Of a stretch of 64,000 nucleotides of DNA, positions 47,001 through 55,968 are shown one piece after another. A program made the translations under genes and the position numbers. The notes under the pieces were generated by a model. It ran no database searches, was not told the origin of the DNA, and worked only from the letters and a program-made list of their open reading frames with translations. The first letter of the stretch is position 1; every line of letters starts with the position of its first letter. This DNA comes from Hypholoma sublateritium FD-334 SS-4. Lineage: Eukaryota; Basidiomycota; Agaricomycetes; Agaricales; Strophariaceae. The stretch covers positions 225,533 through 289,532 of the forward strand of contig KN817557.1 of NCBI GenBank assembly GCA_000827495.1. Direction: 5' to 3'.

Positions 47001-49037
47001 NNNNNNNNNNNNNNNNNNNNNNNNNNNNNNNNNNNNNNNNNNNNNNNNNNNNNNNNNNNNNNNNNNNNNNNNNNNNNNNNNNNNNNNNNNNNNNNNNNNN
47101 NNNNNNNNNNNNNNNNNNNNNNNNNNNNNNNNNNNNNNNNNNNNNNNACACCAGAGCCGACCATTAAATTACCAGATGAAACACCAGCCAGGCAATTACG
47201 TCCTAGGGAAGAAATACTCGATTACAGGAAAATAAATAATCCACAGGCTCGAAAACCTTCACTCCGGTACACCCCATCGCCATCTCCAGGTCCTATAGAC
47301 GTTACACGACCCACTATATCATCAGCTGCGAAATCTTCCGAAAGAACAAATATTTCCCTCGAAAATTCGGANATTAAAATCGATTTCAATGATGCAGCAT
47401 TCGTGGCGAAGGCCGGACGCGAAGGGGACGAATGGTTACCTAAATCAGTTGAAGAAGCACTCGCAAGCGCCGAGGCAGCGCAGTGGAGAGAGGCTATCAA
47501 CGACGAGCTTAAATCCTTAGAGAAAATGGAAACATGGAGGATAGAGGACTTACCTGACGGACGCGAAGCTGTAGGATGTCGCTGGGTATTTACCAGGAAG
47601 AAAGACGAGCACGGAAACATTATAAAATACAAGGCACGGCTCGTTGCGCAAGGATTCTCTCAGAAGCCGGGTACGGACTACGACGAGGACGCGACTTTTG
47701 CGCCGGTCATGCGATTTGATTCGCTGCGCACAATGCTCGCGCTCGCAGCAATTAATAATTGGCACATTCGACAAATGGATGTCAAGAGTGCATATTTAAA
47801 TGGCCGACTATCCGAGGAGATTTACATGAAGCAACCCCCAGGATTTTCTGACGGCACTGCACGCGTTTGTAAATTACAACGTGCACTCTATGGACTTAAA
47901 CAGGCCGGCAACGCGTGGAATCGCGAATTTAACATGGCTATGACGGATCTGGGATACACGCAACTAAAAACAGACTACTGTTGCTACACCCGAGGCACTG
48001 GGAAATCATTCGCAATTGTTCTCGTGTGGGTAGACGATCTTATCACCTTCACGGAAAATTCAGGCGAAGCAGACCTCATAGAAAAGGAATTAACAGCACG
48101 GTTCGACATCAAGAGTCTTGGAGAACCATCAATGTTACTTGGGATCAAGATTTCGCGAGACAAAAATAATAATACCATCACGCTCTCGCAAACACATTAC
48201 ATTGATTCCCTATTAAAGAAATTTGGTCTCGAAAATGCAAAGCCAGTCGCAACACCCCTTGACGGCAATGTGGACCTCGACGACGAAGAGGAGGAATTAG
48301 AAAATCAGGGGGAGCACGAGGATACCCGAGGATCAAGCGCATACGCGGCTATGATAGGCTCAGCACTCTACGCAGCATTGGGAACTCGATCGGATATTAT
48401 GTACGCCATTCAGAGACTAGCGCAATTTACGGCGCATCCGAAACCCAAACACTGGACCGCGCTGAAGCGCATATTTCGATATCTTAAAGGCACGCGCGAC
48501 TACGCACTCACATACGGCGGATTTGATCAAGAATGGACGCGTGAATTATCTATTTATTGCGATGCCGATTGGGGATCAAACGCGGACCGAAAATCAGTCA
48601 GCGGATACGTTGTTACGCTCGCAGGAGGCGCTGTCGCTTGGAGTTCAAAGAAGCAACCGACAATTGCATTATCAACGGCTGAAGCNGAATATGTTGCCGC
48701 TACTCATGCAACCAAACAAGTCTTGTGGCACCGCTCANTATTTCAGGAACTCGGAATGCCACANCCCCCAACCTCGACTATATTTTCGGATAACCAGGCG
48801 GCTATCGCAATCGCGCATCACCCAGAATTTCACGCACGCACGAAGCACTTCGACATCGCACTGCATTTCTTACGCGATCACGTTAGCGCCGGAACAATCA
48901 ATCTCGTGTATATTTCCACACACGACAATCTCGCGGATATATTCACTAAGGGACTACCTAGGGTTGTACACGAAGATCTTACCTATGAAATTGGGATAAT
49001 GCCCAACCATGGGGGAGTGTTGGAATCTGCTGAGTAA
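44016..49037 (+). CDS. copia gag-pol polyprotein (with assembly gap)
   Basis: One frame of 1673 codons counting the gap. Gag has a zinc knuckle CFNCKKPGHIAKDCW (about residue 240). The aspartic protease active site is DSGS near residue 312. The pre-integrase zinc domain ends CxSCIEAKQAHRP, the integrase core has GDVWGP, DNGKE and ERFN, and after the gap the reverse transcriptase shows RLVAQGFSQKPGTDY, MDVKSAYLNG, LYGLKQAGNAW and VWVDDL. RNase H shows YCDADWGSNADRKS and FSDNQAAIAIAHHP. All catalytic blocks that can be read are intact. The last codons and the TAA (49035-49037) lie inside the 3' LTR. The frame stays open across the N run, but the missing third of integrase and linker cannot be judged. 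Confidence 0.93.
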   Translation: MSSEGTEYTSGSYRMELLKASNWMPWKXRMLXVLRDLGLEKYIAKDATHPGSVDPEKPTAEERTALTKWLDGDAKTRTRIELSISDAEMIHIIGADTARAMWEQLTLVKESRGRLGVLATRRALFRMTAEEGFXMVEHISKLRKLQEELHLMESKVSDEDFVMILITSLPESWDNYTSSYLASXGNLPTLKSHXLIAILLEEYXRREGRSGTEASAGGVSLQAQGNSAKGRGNDNSQKECFNCKKPGHIAKDCWAKGGGREGQGPKGRRGPNRKHXSNQXADNTNNDXNDXSXMASXGKSREFSKYDWXXDSGSXSHXCTARXAFNDYTPLQNSTIQGLGSSLVTAQGRGTVTVNFAXDGNNVKHLLRNVLHVPEAPNCLLSLPRLDEGGGHAEFXNXKTILKGKXGRIIGKGTLINRLYLLDARXELPGQDRVNLATTNKXSWDQWHXRFGHXSISALERLKREGMVDGLTVDESSIPSRTCXSCIEAKQAHRPFPAEASNRSDTPGERFMGDVWGPARVESIGRWRYYLSLTCDCTRKVTVMFMRSKDEAFTRICEYIARIEKKFGKXPTWIRXDNGKELINEKLKKWAXEKGXIIEATAPYSPSQNXVXERFNXXLLELARAMIIXKNLPTFLWDEAVAXAAYLRDRAPTRALNGKTPYEAWTGNKPNIAHLREFGCDVWVLDEDVRRSKLAPKSKKMIFVGFMDGSKSVXXXXXXXXXXXXXXXXXXXXXXXXXXXXXXXXXXXXXXXXXXXXXXXXXXXXXXXXXXXXXXXXXXXXXXXXXXXXXXXXXXXXXXXXXXXXXXXXXXXXXXXXXXXXXXXXXXXXXXXXXXXXXXXXXXXXXXXXXXXXXXXXXXXXXXXXXXXXXXXXXXXXXXXXXXXXXXXXXXXXXXXXXXXXXXXXXXXXXXXXXXXXXXXXXXXXXXXXXXXXXXXXXXXXXXXXXXXXXXXXXXXXXXXXXXXXXXXXXXXXXXXXXXXXXXXXXXXXXXXXXXXXXXXXXXXXXXXXXXXXXXXXXXXXXXXXXXXXXXXXXXXXXXXXXXXTPEPTIKLPDETPARQLRPREEILDYRKINNPQARKPSLRYTPSPSPGPIDVTRPTISSAAKSSERTNISLENSXIKIDFNDAAFVAKAGREGDEWLPKSVEEALASAEAAQWREAINDELKSLEKMETWRIEDLPDGREAVGCRWVFTRKKDEHGNIIKYKARLVAQGFSQKPGTDYDEDATFAPVMRFDSLRTMLALAAINNWHIRQMDVKSAYLNGRLSEEIYMKQPPGFSDGTARVCKLQRALYGLKQAGNAWNREFNMAMTDLGYTQLKTDYCCYTRGTGKSFAIVLVWVDDLITFTENSGEADLIEKELTARFDIKSLGEPSMLLGIKISRDKNNNTITLSQTHYIDSLLKKFGLENAKPVATPLDGNVDLDDEEEELENQGEHEDTRGSSAYAAMIGSALYAALGTRSDIMYAIQRLAQFTAHPKPKHWTALKRIFRYLKGTRDYALTYGGFDQEWTRELSIYCDADWGSNADRKSVSGYVVTLAGGAVAWSSKKQPTIALSTAEXEYVAATHATKQVLWHRSXFQELGMPXPPTSTIFSDNQAAIAIAHHPEFHARTKHFDIALHFLRDHVSAGTINLVYISTHDNLADIFTKGLPRVVHEDLTYEIGIMPNHGGVLESAE
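46157..47147. other. assembly gap (991 N)
   Basis: A continuous run of N inside the copia element between the integrase core and the linker before reverse transcriptase. The reading frame on both sides agrees with the gap length, which suggests the length was estimated from spanning data or is correct by chance. Confidence 0.99.
49011..49017 (+). other. polypurine tract of the copia element
   Basis: GGGGGAG lies immediately before the 3' LTR (TGTTGG at 49018), the expected place for the plus-strand primer. It overlaps the last gag-pol codons. Confidence 0.7.
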
Positions 49038-49264
49038 GACGATGGCTGGACATTACCATTTCACCGTATGATACCGTTTGCATTGGTAATCAGATTAGAC
49101 ATCTCCATTCTTACATTACACACACAACTCCTCACCAAGTCATTTACAGAGCACGTAGTACCACTTAGAATATTCTAGCTACATAGTACTTAGGTATAAA
49201 AGGGCTCGTAAAGTAGACGAAAAATAATTCATCAATTCACTAAATTACTGCGCATCATTCAATA
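49018..49264 (+). repeat. 3' LTR of the copia element (247 bp)
   Basis: Same 247 bases as 42908-43154 with no difference seen. Followed by the target duplication CGTAG at 49265-49269. Confidence 0.95.
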
Positions 49265-49519
49265 CGTAGACTTGTGGTTCGCTCGGCGGCCTTGCCATAC
49301 GCTCCCAGCACAGACTGAGCGTAGGATATACAATTCATAAGCTTTGAAGAGACGATTCATGAAACAAGTTCAGCAACTTGAAGTGCGATCGAGCTGGCAT
49401 GATCGAGCCTTCCAGTTGCGGAGCTCGATTGACGTACGCTATAAATAGAACAATGTGAGATGTTTTCCTCCGCCCCCGCATCAGCCGCGCATACTCTGTC
49501 CCGTTTATTTCAATGTATC

Positions 49520-49605
49520 GTCGGTATCGATTAGGGGTTAAATCACCTCGTTGTGGAGCTTAGTACCAGACCGAGGAGCCGCCAGTTCGATTCCGGCTAC
49601 CGACA
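49520..49605 (+). tRNA. tRNA-His (GTG), with a 14-base intron
   Basis: A full cloverleaf can be drawn. Acceptor GTCGGTA (49520-49526) pairs perfectly with TACCGAC (49598-49604), discriminator A49605. The D arm is GATT/AATC with an AGGGGTTA loop. The anticodon stem CCTCG/CGAGG is perfect. The anticodon loop TTGTGG...C gives anticodon GTG when the 14 bases 49557-49570, just 3' of position 37, are removed as an intron. The variable loop is AGCC. The T arm GCCAG-TTCGATT-CCGGC has one mismatch. Box B (GTTCGATTCC) is close to consensus, box A is weaker. A TTTT terminator follows at 49611-49614. Confidence 0.75.
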
Positions 49606-50335
49606 GATTCTTTTGCAATTAAACAAAAGGTATACTTTTATTACTGTTTCTCAGGGACGTTTGTATCTTTATAATTGTTAGCTGTCCGTGTTCTCCTTGT
49701 ATTTTTATTGTGAAAAACGTAAGTCCACTTCCCACGGGCACTTGGTAGAAAAAACGCGCCAAAGTCCCCTTTTCATCGAGATTCGACCCTGGAAGGAGGT
49801 CGCAAGCGCTCGCTAAAGCGAATTTCCGAGTCGCGCCTGTGCAGGGTGCGGCACGGAGCCTTTTTTACATCGGGAAATTTACTAGGTATATACTATGCTT
49901 CGTTACACTGCAGTATTTACTTGGGTGAATCCCTACAAGGTCCCCAGAAGCAATCTTGCTCTAAGTAAATGTAAGTAATCGAAATATTAGTATGAGTAGT
50001 GGCTGTGTTTATACGACCAGGCTGCCAGTTCGATTCCGGCAGTCGTGCTTGTTACTCTCGAAAAATAGACCCTCTTCCCAGATACCGTCCTATTTTAATT
50101 GACAGCTGCACCTCATTAGATGCACCTTGAATCGGTTATTTATGGAGCGGTGACTCAGATTGCGGAACCTCATTCTCAAGACATGTAAAAATATGATAGC
50201 ATGCTACAGTTTGGGCGTTGCAACGTTTGTCTCTCGCGAGAGTTGGTGGTACATATGTGATGGTGTACAATATACAAGGGATTATGTTGCACGTTCAGTG
50301 GTTATACATTCGGAGGCGCAGAGATAGCGACGAGA
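49606..50335. other. intergenic with a tRNA-like fragment
   Basis: No coding region recognised. It holds the tRNA-like 3' fragment at about 50014-50048 and the 3' flank of the small Cys-rich gene. Confidence 0.5.
50014..50048 (+). other. tRNA-like 3' half (T-arm relic)
   Basis: Shares the 17-base block GCCAGTTCGATTCCGGC with the T arm of the tRNA-His 440 bases upstream and continues into AGTCGTGC, which could be an acceptor 3' strand. No matching 5' acceptor (CACGACT) or D arm is found within 150 bases upstream, so this is taken as a truncated tRNA or a tRNA-derived repeat fragment. Confidence 0.4.
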
Positions 50336-50789
50336 CTACTTTTTGCCTGCCTTCTTGGCCTGAGCGCGTGCCCGGGTGATCTGCTTCTTCCACCCGTAGC
50401 ATTGGTTGCAAGCTGGGTGAGAAGTTAGCTACGGCAAGGCGCACGCACGGCGCAGCCGTATGTGCGACATACCTGCAGAGCCGTGTTTCTTGCACGTGTA
50501 GGCACCCTCCTTATTCTGCGTCGCGGGCGGGCAGTCGATGCCCGCGCGGTCGATGAAGTCGAACTGCGGCAGCGCGTATTAGCACACGCGCGGGCGGCGG
50601 TCAGCGGGCGCCACGCACCCCGAAGAACGAGTCGTTCTCCTCCCTGCCGTCGAAGCTGCATTCGGTGCACTGCAAGGTAGGTGAGCAGTGGCCGAGGATG
50701 GCACGCGATTAACGTACCACTTCCTTGAAGTGCGAGCAGAAGATGGCGTCGTTGATCTCGACGGTGGCGGGAGCAGCGACTTCGGCCAT
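50336..50789 (-). CDS. small conserved Cys-rich protein, unknown function
   Basis: Starts MAEVAAPATVEINDAIFCSH at 50789 and ends ARAQAKKAGKK-stop at 50336-50338; four short exons with GT-AG introns. Cysteine blocks are FCSHFKEVCTEC, IDCPPATQ, TCKKHGSACNQCYGWKK, which together could coordinate one or two zinc ions. The C-terminus is strongly basic. About 90 aa in total. I have a vague impression of a conserved basidiomycete family with a zinc-finger-like fold but cannot name it, so no function is given. A TATATAAG-like box lies about 70 bases upstream (50856-50863), so the gene looks well expressed. Confidence 0.7.
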
Positions 50790-51533
50790 GGTATGTGGTG
50801 GTGGTGGGGGGTAGCTGGAGAGGGGGAATGGACGGCTGGGAATCGGCCGGCGAGCTTTATATAAGTGGGAAAGCGGGCGAGAGAAGTCTGACCTCGGCTT
50901 CAGCTTCAGGGTGTGCTTTCTGAATGCGGGGCAAATGTGGGGTAAGATCCGAATTAAGACTTCACACTAAGCGCGCGAGACTTTCAGTGGCACGCGAGCT
51001 ATACGCACGCGCGCTAAATTCTTCAACATGCAACATTTCGGGAACATGTACGTGGACTTGGGCTCGTTTTTTGGTTTGTTTTTGGGAGCTGCTGGAACTC
51101 CCAATGGGCTGGGAAAGTGGTTATATTGGGAGCGGTGAGCCAGAAGCTGTCCAGAACGTGAGCAGCTGACCGCCGTGTGGCGTATACTATTTGGTTGTGC
51201 TTGGACTTCCCCTATCATGTGGGCGGCACGGGAAATAGGCGCGCGACGCGGCGCGACCTAGACGCGCTGCCTTTACGGTCCCACGCCCAATTCCGTGTAC
51301 GGCCGCGACTGTGGCACTTGGACCATCGTTCGTAGTAGAAACTGCATTGGATGATGACTAGACAACAAAGTTATATAAAAAAAGGCCACTATCAAAAGAG
51401 AAATGAGAGGCAGATGTTGTACAGATGCTCTACTTACTATCAGAATCGTGTAAGACAGGGTAAACAACCAGTGTCGATATGTTCAGATCCCGAGTGGAAA
51501 TAGAAATTATAATGCATACCTCATAGGCACCAA
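50790..51533. other. intergenic, no gene recognised
   Basis: Contains the promoter of the small Cys-rich gene and the 3' flank of the CBM1 gene. Frames here have no motifs. Confidence 0.5.
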
Positions 51534-52599
51534 TTATGACGATCCACCAAATGGGAAAAGGTTTTCAGCGTAGCAATCCGCCGTATAAGTGTAGTTGTAA
51601 TTAATATACGCAGGTCCACCGTTGCAGACTATCCATGCCTATAAAGTCCAAATGATCTCATAAATAAGGCACAGTGACTGAAGTTCTGCATTCCTAAACT
51701 TACACTGGTCGGCGTGCTAAATGTCGGACTACTCCAAGCTATAGTGCCATTGCTAATGGAGAACAAGCCATTGGTGGAAGGAAGCGTCGACCATGACACG
51801 AAGAGCTCCGTAGCATTGGAACTTGCAGGCGGGGAAACATCAGCATAAAGTGTTGTCCCCGTTGCGTTTTGAATCAGCTGCCCGGCAGCGGTGATCTGGC
51901 ACTGTGCGGCAGTGTAAGGATTGGTGGTGAGCAGAAGGGGTGATACGGTGCTTGGGTCCGCGGCTTGAATATAGGATTCGTCATTCTAGATCAGTCCGGG
52001 CTTCAATTAATAGCACAATAGAAGCCACAAAGAACTCTCACATCAGCGCGAATAAAGGTATAATTGGCAGCAAGGCCCGTAGGCACGGCTTCATAGCAGT
52101 TAGAGAAGTATGCATTGTTGACTGTGCAGATCCATCCTGGAGAACAAACGGTGGGTCCGTTGTAGCCCTGGCCACCGCACTAAGTAATAAAGAACGAATA
52201 ATTTTAAGTAGCGGAAAGAAACAAATTGTCAAAAATCCGACCTGCCCCCAAGGACTGGCGGTGGCAATGGGTGCACTTGATGTAGCAGTGGTAGAGAGAG
52301 GAGTAGATTTGCTCGTCGTGATGACAGTGGTAGATGTTTTTGTGCTGGTTGAAGTAGTGGACGGGGTTGCGGTGGTCGAAGGCCTCAAGCACTGGGAGAA
52401 GTAGGGATTTGAGTATGTGCAAACCCATCCAGAAACGCATGTAGTTCCTCCAGACCAGCCTATTCCACCACACTGAATATATATTGGATTAAAGAACTTG
52501 ATATTGAGTTGACAAAACTCTAACCTGTCCATAACCCGATATCTGGGAAAATGCTCTTCCGGCGAGAGAAAATCCGAATAGGAGAGCCACGACAATCAT
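51534..52599 (-). CDS. secreted protein with two CBM1 cellulose-binding modules
   Basis: Signal peptide [18 protein letters not shown] at 52599, then two fungal-type CBM1 modules. The first reads [31 protein letters not shown], the second [31 protein letters not shown]; each has the conserved cysteines and aromatic residues that stack on cellulose. A Thr/Ser linker of about 45 residues separates them. After the second module comes a domain of about 135 residues with many N-glycosylation sites and ending FPFGGSS; I do not recognise it. Both modules are interrupted by an intron at the same place, between the Gln and the first Cys codon, in phase 0. The protein is presumably extracellular and bound to plant cell walls; no catalytic domain was identified. 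Stop at 51534-51536. Confidence 0.88.
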
Positions 52600-53739
52600 T
52601 GCTGTACCAATATCGACGACGAGGCAGGACGACGAGGAGTTTGCTACCGAACAACTTGTAAGTAGATGCGTTCTTTTATTAGTTTCGTACCGGTTAAAAG
52701 GCCTTACTTCGGGAATAAAATTATCACGTCTATGGTAATTCATTGTTATAATACCTCTCATTCTTTAAGCAGACATCGAGCGTGCGCGCATGATCTGGGT
52801 ATGACAACTGGTATAAATCATACAGCAAACGCAAGGGTGAGTTATTCATAGAAGCCGGCCCGGGGGGGATATACTGCAATAAGTAAGCTTGGCATGCCCA
52901 TCGACGCGTGCCGTTATTACGGTCAAAACACCGTGCAGCACTGTGTGTACTACTACTCACGATGACTGTGAAGCGAGAGCAGTTGATCTTGCCTGAGATC
53001 CAATAATCCGACCTTGATTTTCCCCGGGGATGTCAACAATCCTCAACAATCATTAAATCATTGTTTGTATTAGTAGTAAGTGAAGTGCGATTGAATGCAG
53101 AGGTTGATGACTAATTTCTGAATTCCTATTCCTCCAAATTTCATGTGGCAGTGACGATTTTTCTATCCTCTGATAGATATATAAAACTGCGGACGCGCCC
53201 TCTTTGAGTTGCCGGTAATTAACCTAAATTTCCTCCCGAGACGCGTACCCTCCGAGGCGCGTGGCCTAGTATTGGCATACAAGTTCTGAATACAGCCCCC
53301 GAGGCAGCTAAATGCTAAATACAACCCGAAAAAAGGCCGTTATATCGGATAAAGCTCACCTTCGGGCATGTGTACTGCAGAGATGCGGCGGGTACTATTT
53401 GCCGTTCGGACATACACAGTGGTGGGCGGTGAGTTCAAACAAAATAGAACTGAAATGATGCGGCGACTGCTCGTGTTACCTTGTTATTACCATATCACGG
53501 AAGTTTATTTGCGCATACCCGCTCCCAGAGTACTCGCCGCGGCCCTCGTCCTTAACAGTAGATTCTGTCTCTACCGTCATCAAACTTTCGGTCAAAAGAT
53601 GTCCAGATTTGGAAGATCTTTTTCATTGCTTCGCAGTGCATCTCTCCTAGTTTCTAAGGATAGCGGCGGCATTGACTATGGTCCTTATCCGAGACATAAT
53701 AAGCATTTCTGATTGTCGTGTTCAAGTCCCATTCCGTAG
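52600..53739. other. intergenic, 1.1 kb, no gene recognised
   Basis: Contains the promoter of the CBM1 gene. No upstream exon for the relic at 53740 could be found here. Confidence 0.5.
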
Positions 53740-53928
53740 ATATGAGATCTACTGGTTCAAACAGGGCAGCTTTCGTCGCATCGGTGACGGAGGATATCTA
53801 AACGTAAGTTTAAACAATCTCATACAAAAATCCAGCTTAATTTACCTCTGTTGTATGTAAAGTGGGCATATGAATGTATTCTCAGTACATCCACTAAGGG
53901 AAAATATGTTGTATTCGGACCCCGTTGA
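53740..53928 (+). pseudogene. truncated copy of the secreted protein gene at 54755-55598
   Basis: Two exon-like pieces match the last two exons of the downstream gene. Piece 1 (53740-53803) is 64 bases, exactly as in the intact gene, and reads YEIYWFKQGSFRRIGDGGYLN after an AG acceptor and before GTAAGT. Piece 2 (53863-53928) reads WAYECILSTSTKGKYVVFG and stops. The intact gene has YEIYWFKDGTFHRYGDGGYLN and WAYYGNVVSTSNGGKDVVF. The first two exons are missing, so this is a 5'-truncated tandem duplicate. It is open and splice-competent, so it could still be the 3' part of another gene model. Confidence 0.7.
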
Positions 53929-54754
53929 TACAAAGTTTATCCCTCTTGAAATCCAGTGTTTAAAGTACTTTGACGATGCATTCTTGAGATGCCAATCCAT
54001 CATCCATCATTAATCATTAAGCATCGATCGTGCAACTCCACGGAACTGAATCCCGTGGAAAGAGTCGGAAGACGTGTCACCAGATTGCTAAGTTGGTGAG
54101 ATTACATCACCAGTTGCGGTAGGGAGATGTGATCAAGTCAATACAAATAGCGCTGCCCTTCACTTCCACTGGCACGATTACAAAAAATATTTGACACGTA
54201 CTACAGCAATATATGTGGTCTGAGAAGGATACCAAATAAATACACTCTGAAAACGGAAAGAACGACAGTCGACGAATCTGCTTATTGACTTGTACTTACT
54301 ACAGAGCTCGACTGGTCCTGCCCATACAACTCATGCGCGCTTAAACCCGGGTAACAGGATAATTATAACTCCACCATCAATTCTATAATTAGATTTCTCC
54401 ATGACCATCTGCCAAGCAAATGCCACATTGAATGTACTACTCGGGTTGTGCGGATGTGATGCCTTTTCATTTGGACGTAACAGTTCCACCGCTACACCCG
54501 TTGTACAGCGAACAAGGCGGAGATTCACCTCGAAACTGACTGTAATAGGCAGGTCTGTATAGCCTGTCGTCGCATCCGCTGCAATGATGCTACAATGGAC
54601 GGTCAATAGTCTGTTTCAAGACTCGCCGATTCAGCCCCGCTCTCAGTAGAAACGAAGCTATAAAGTAAATGGGTCGTTTGCAAGATAGAATCCATTTCAG
54701 CTGGTCTGACTTTATCTTCACATTGTACGGCGGGCCCGACAACCAGAATCGAAT
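53929..54754. other. intergenic, no gene recognised
   Basis: Minus-strand frames at 54331-54606 and 54590-54835 have no motif. The right end should hold the promoter of the following secreted-protein gene. Confidence 0.4.
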
Positions 54755-55598
54755 ATGAAGCTCGCCACTATTTATGCTTTTTTCACCTTCGGGATCAGCG
54801 TGACCGTAGGCATCACCACCGCCCCGTTTCCTCATCCTCGTGGGAGTAGGGATGTATTAGATGCGCGGGATCCATGGGATGGCGCGGACGTGGTGTACTA
54901 CTACACACGTGTCGTGTGGGATAGGGAGGGCTCAGCGGATAATTCGAGCCAGGAACTGGGGGCACGCTACCTGGATTCTTCATACGAGTTGTCTGATCGC
55001 GAGTACGAAGAAATTGAAATTCGACAAGTCGCGCAAGTCGTTAAATTGGCCGTTAAAGGGATCATGAAAGTCATCGAAGCCATTACAAAGCAAATCGCTG
55101 CCGACAAAGATGTATGGTCTATTTCGCCCTCATCTAGGCATGAGATTTAACTGACTCCCTTATGCTTGACTATCCAGATGCGCGGAAAATACACCAGCGC
55201 CTTGGTAGACAAGCTTTACAACCGATACCGCAAATTTAATTTCGTCGTATGCCACACGGACCACAAGACCGATTTCAAAGGGAAACAAGGCAAGGATTGG
55301 GGTCACATTCACCACGAAGTAGATGTGGCCTTCCATAAAACGATTGGGTGTGTCTTTGCATAATTCATCGCTCTATGGCTAATTTAAATCTGAACTTCAG
55401 GTACGAGATATACTGGTTCAAGGACGGAACCTTCCACCGCTATGGTGATGGTGGATATCTCAATGTGAGTACTTGATTCAAGTTCATTACATAAAACTGA
55501 AAGCCGATGTCCCCATAACAAACTAGTGGGCATACTATGGGAATGTAGTGAGCACATCCAATGGTGGAAAGGACGTAGTCTTCGCAAAACGTGGCTAA
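54755..55598 (+). CDS. small secreted protein of unknown function
   Basis: Four exons: 54755-55111, 55178-55347, 55401-55464, 55527-55598; 220 aa, all joins in frame. Signal peptide MKLATIYAFFTFGISVTVG, then a pro-like region with acidic and Tyr residues (DVVYYYTRVVWDREGS), an amphipathic helix QVAQVVKLAVKGIMKVIEAI, a basic His-rich block (VCHTDHKTDFKGKQGKDW, HIHHEVDVAFHKT) and a C-terminal beta motif YEIYWFKDGTF...GDGGYLNWAYYGN. The DGGYLNW-type ending occurs in several groups of small fungal secreted proteins, but I cannot assign a family with certainty. A truncated copy lies 0.8 kb upstream. The role could be extracellular interaction with other organisms; this is speculation. Confidence 0.72.
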
Positions 55599-55968
55599 CG
55601 GAGAAGGGCTGTTGGCATATTCGCGACCAAGTCTTGCAAACAAATGTTACATTCCCATTGAATGACGGCCCATCACAAGGGTCCACGGGAGCATCATTGA
55701 ACAGGTGGGGAGTCAGAAACTGAGTGACATCTTGATAATTATCCCATATGTGGCTTTAAAACGAACATTAGGCCCATATTAGCAACTATTGGATTTTCTC
55801 TGCATTTGATACATGTGTAGTTTAATCCGATGATATCCTCAAGTCGAGCTTCATGCTCCCGAGTGAGATGCAACTCCAGGCCGCCTGACTGGTTATTGAA
55901 TCTCCGCTTCAAAAAAATCCAGAGCGCTTCGGCGTCGCGACCCGCGTGGTCGTGAACTCACTGCAACA
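55599..55968. other. short intergenic region
   Basis: 3' flank of the secreted-protein gene and promoter of the next gene. Nothing else is recognised. Confidence 0.5.

Larger units (their letters stand above)
42908..49264 (+). mobile_element. Ty1/copia LTR retrotransposon with identical LTRs
   Basis: A 6357-base element bounded by 247-base LTRs and the 5-base duplication CGTAG (42903-42907 and 49265-49269). After the 5' LTR comes a primer-binding site, an 860-base leader, one long gag-pol frame and a purine tract before the 3' LTR. The order protease, integrase, reverse transcriptase, RNase H places it in Ty1/copia rather than gypsy. The two LTRs show no difference when read side by side, which implies recent insertion or assembly collapse. 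The interior carries a 991-base run of N and about 35 single N, suggesting that reads of several near-identical copies were merged. It is inserted about 255 bases upstream of a tRNA-His gene. Confidence 0.95.

Noticed and set aside
45836..47235. Frames consisting mainly of X across the N gap
   Set aside because: They are artefacts of translating N.
54331..54606. 91-codon minus-strand frame near the secreted-protein gene
   Set aside because: Somewhat protein-like composition but no family, no splice partners; left as unannotated.
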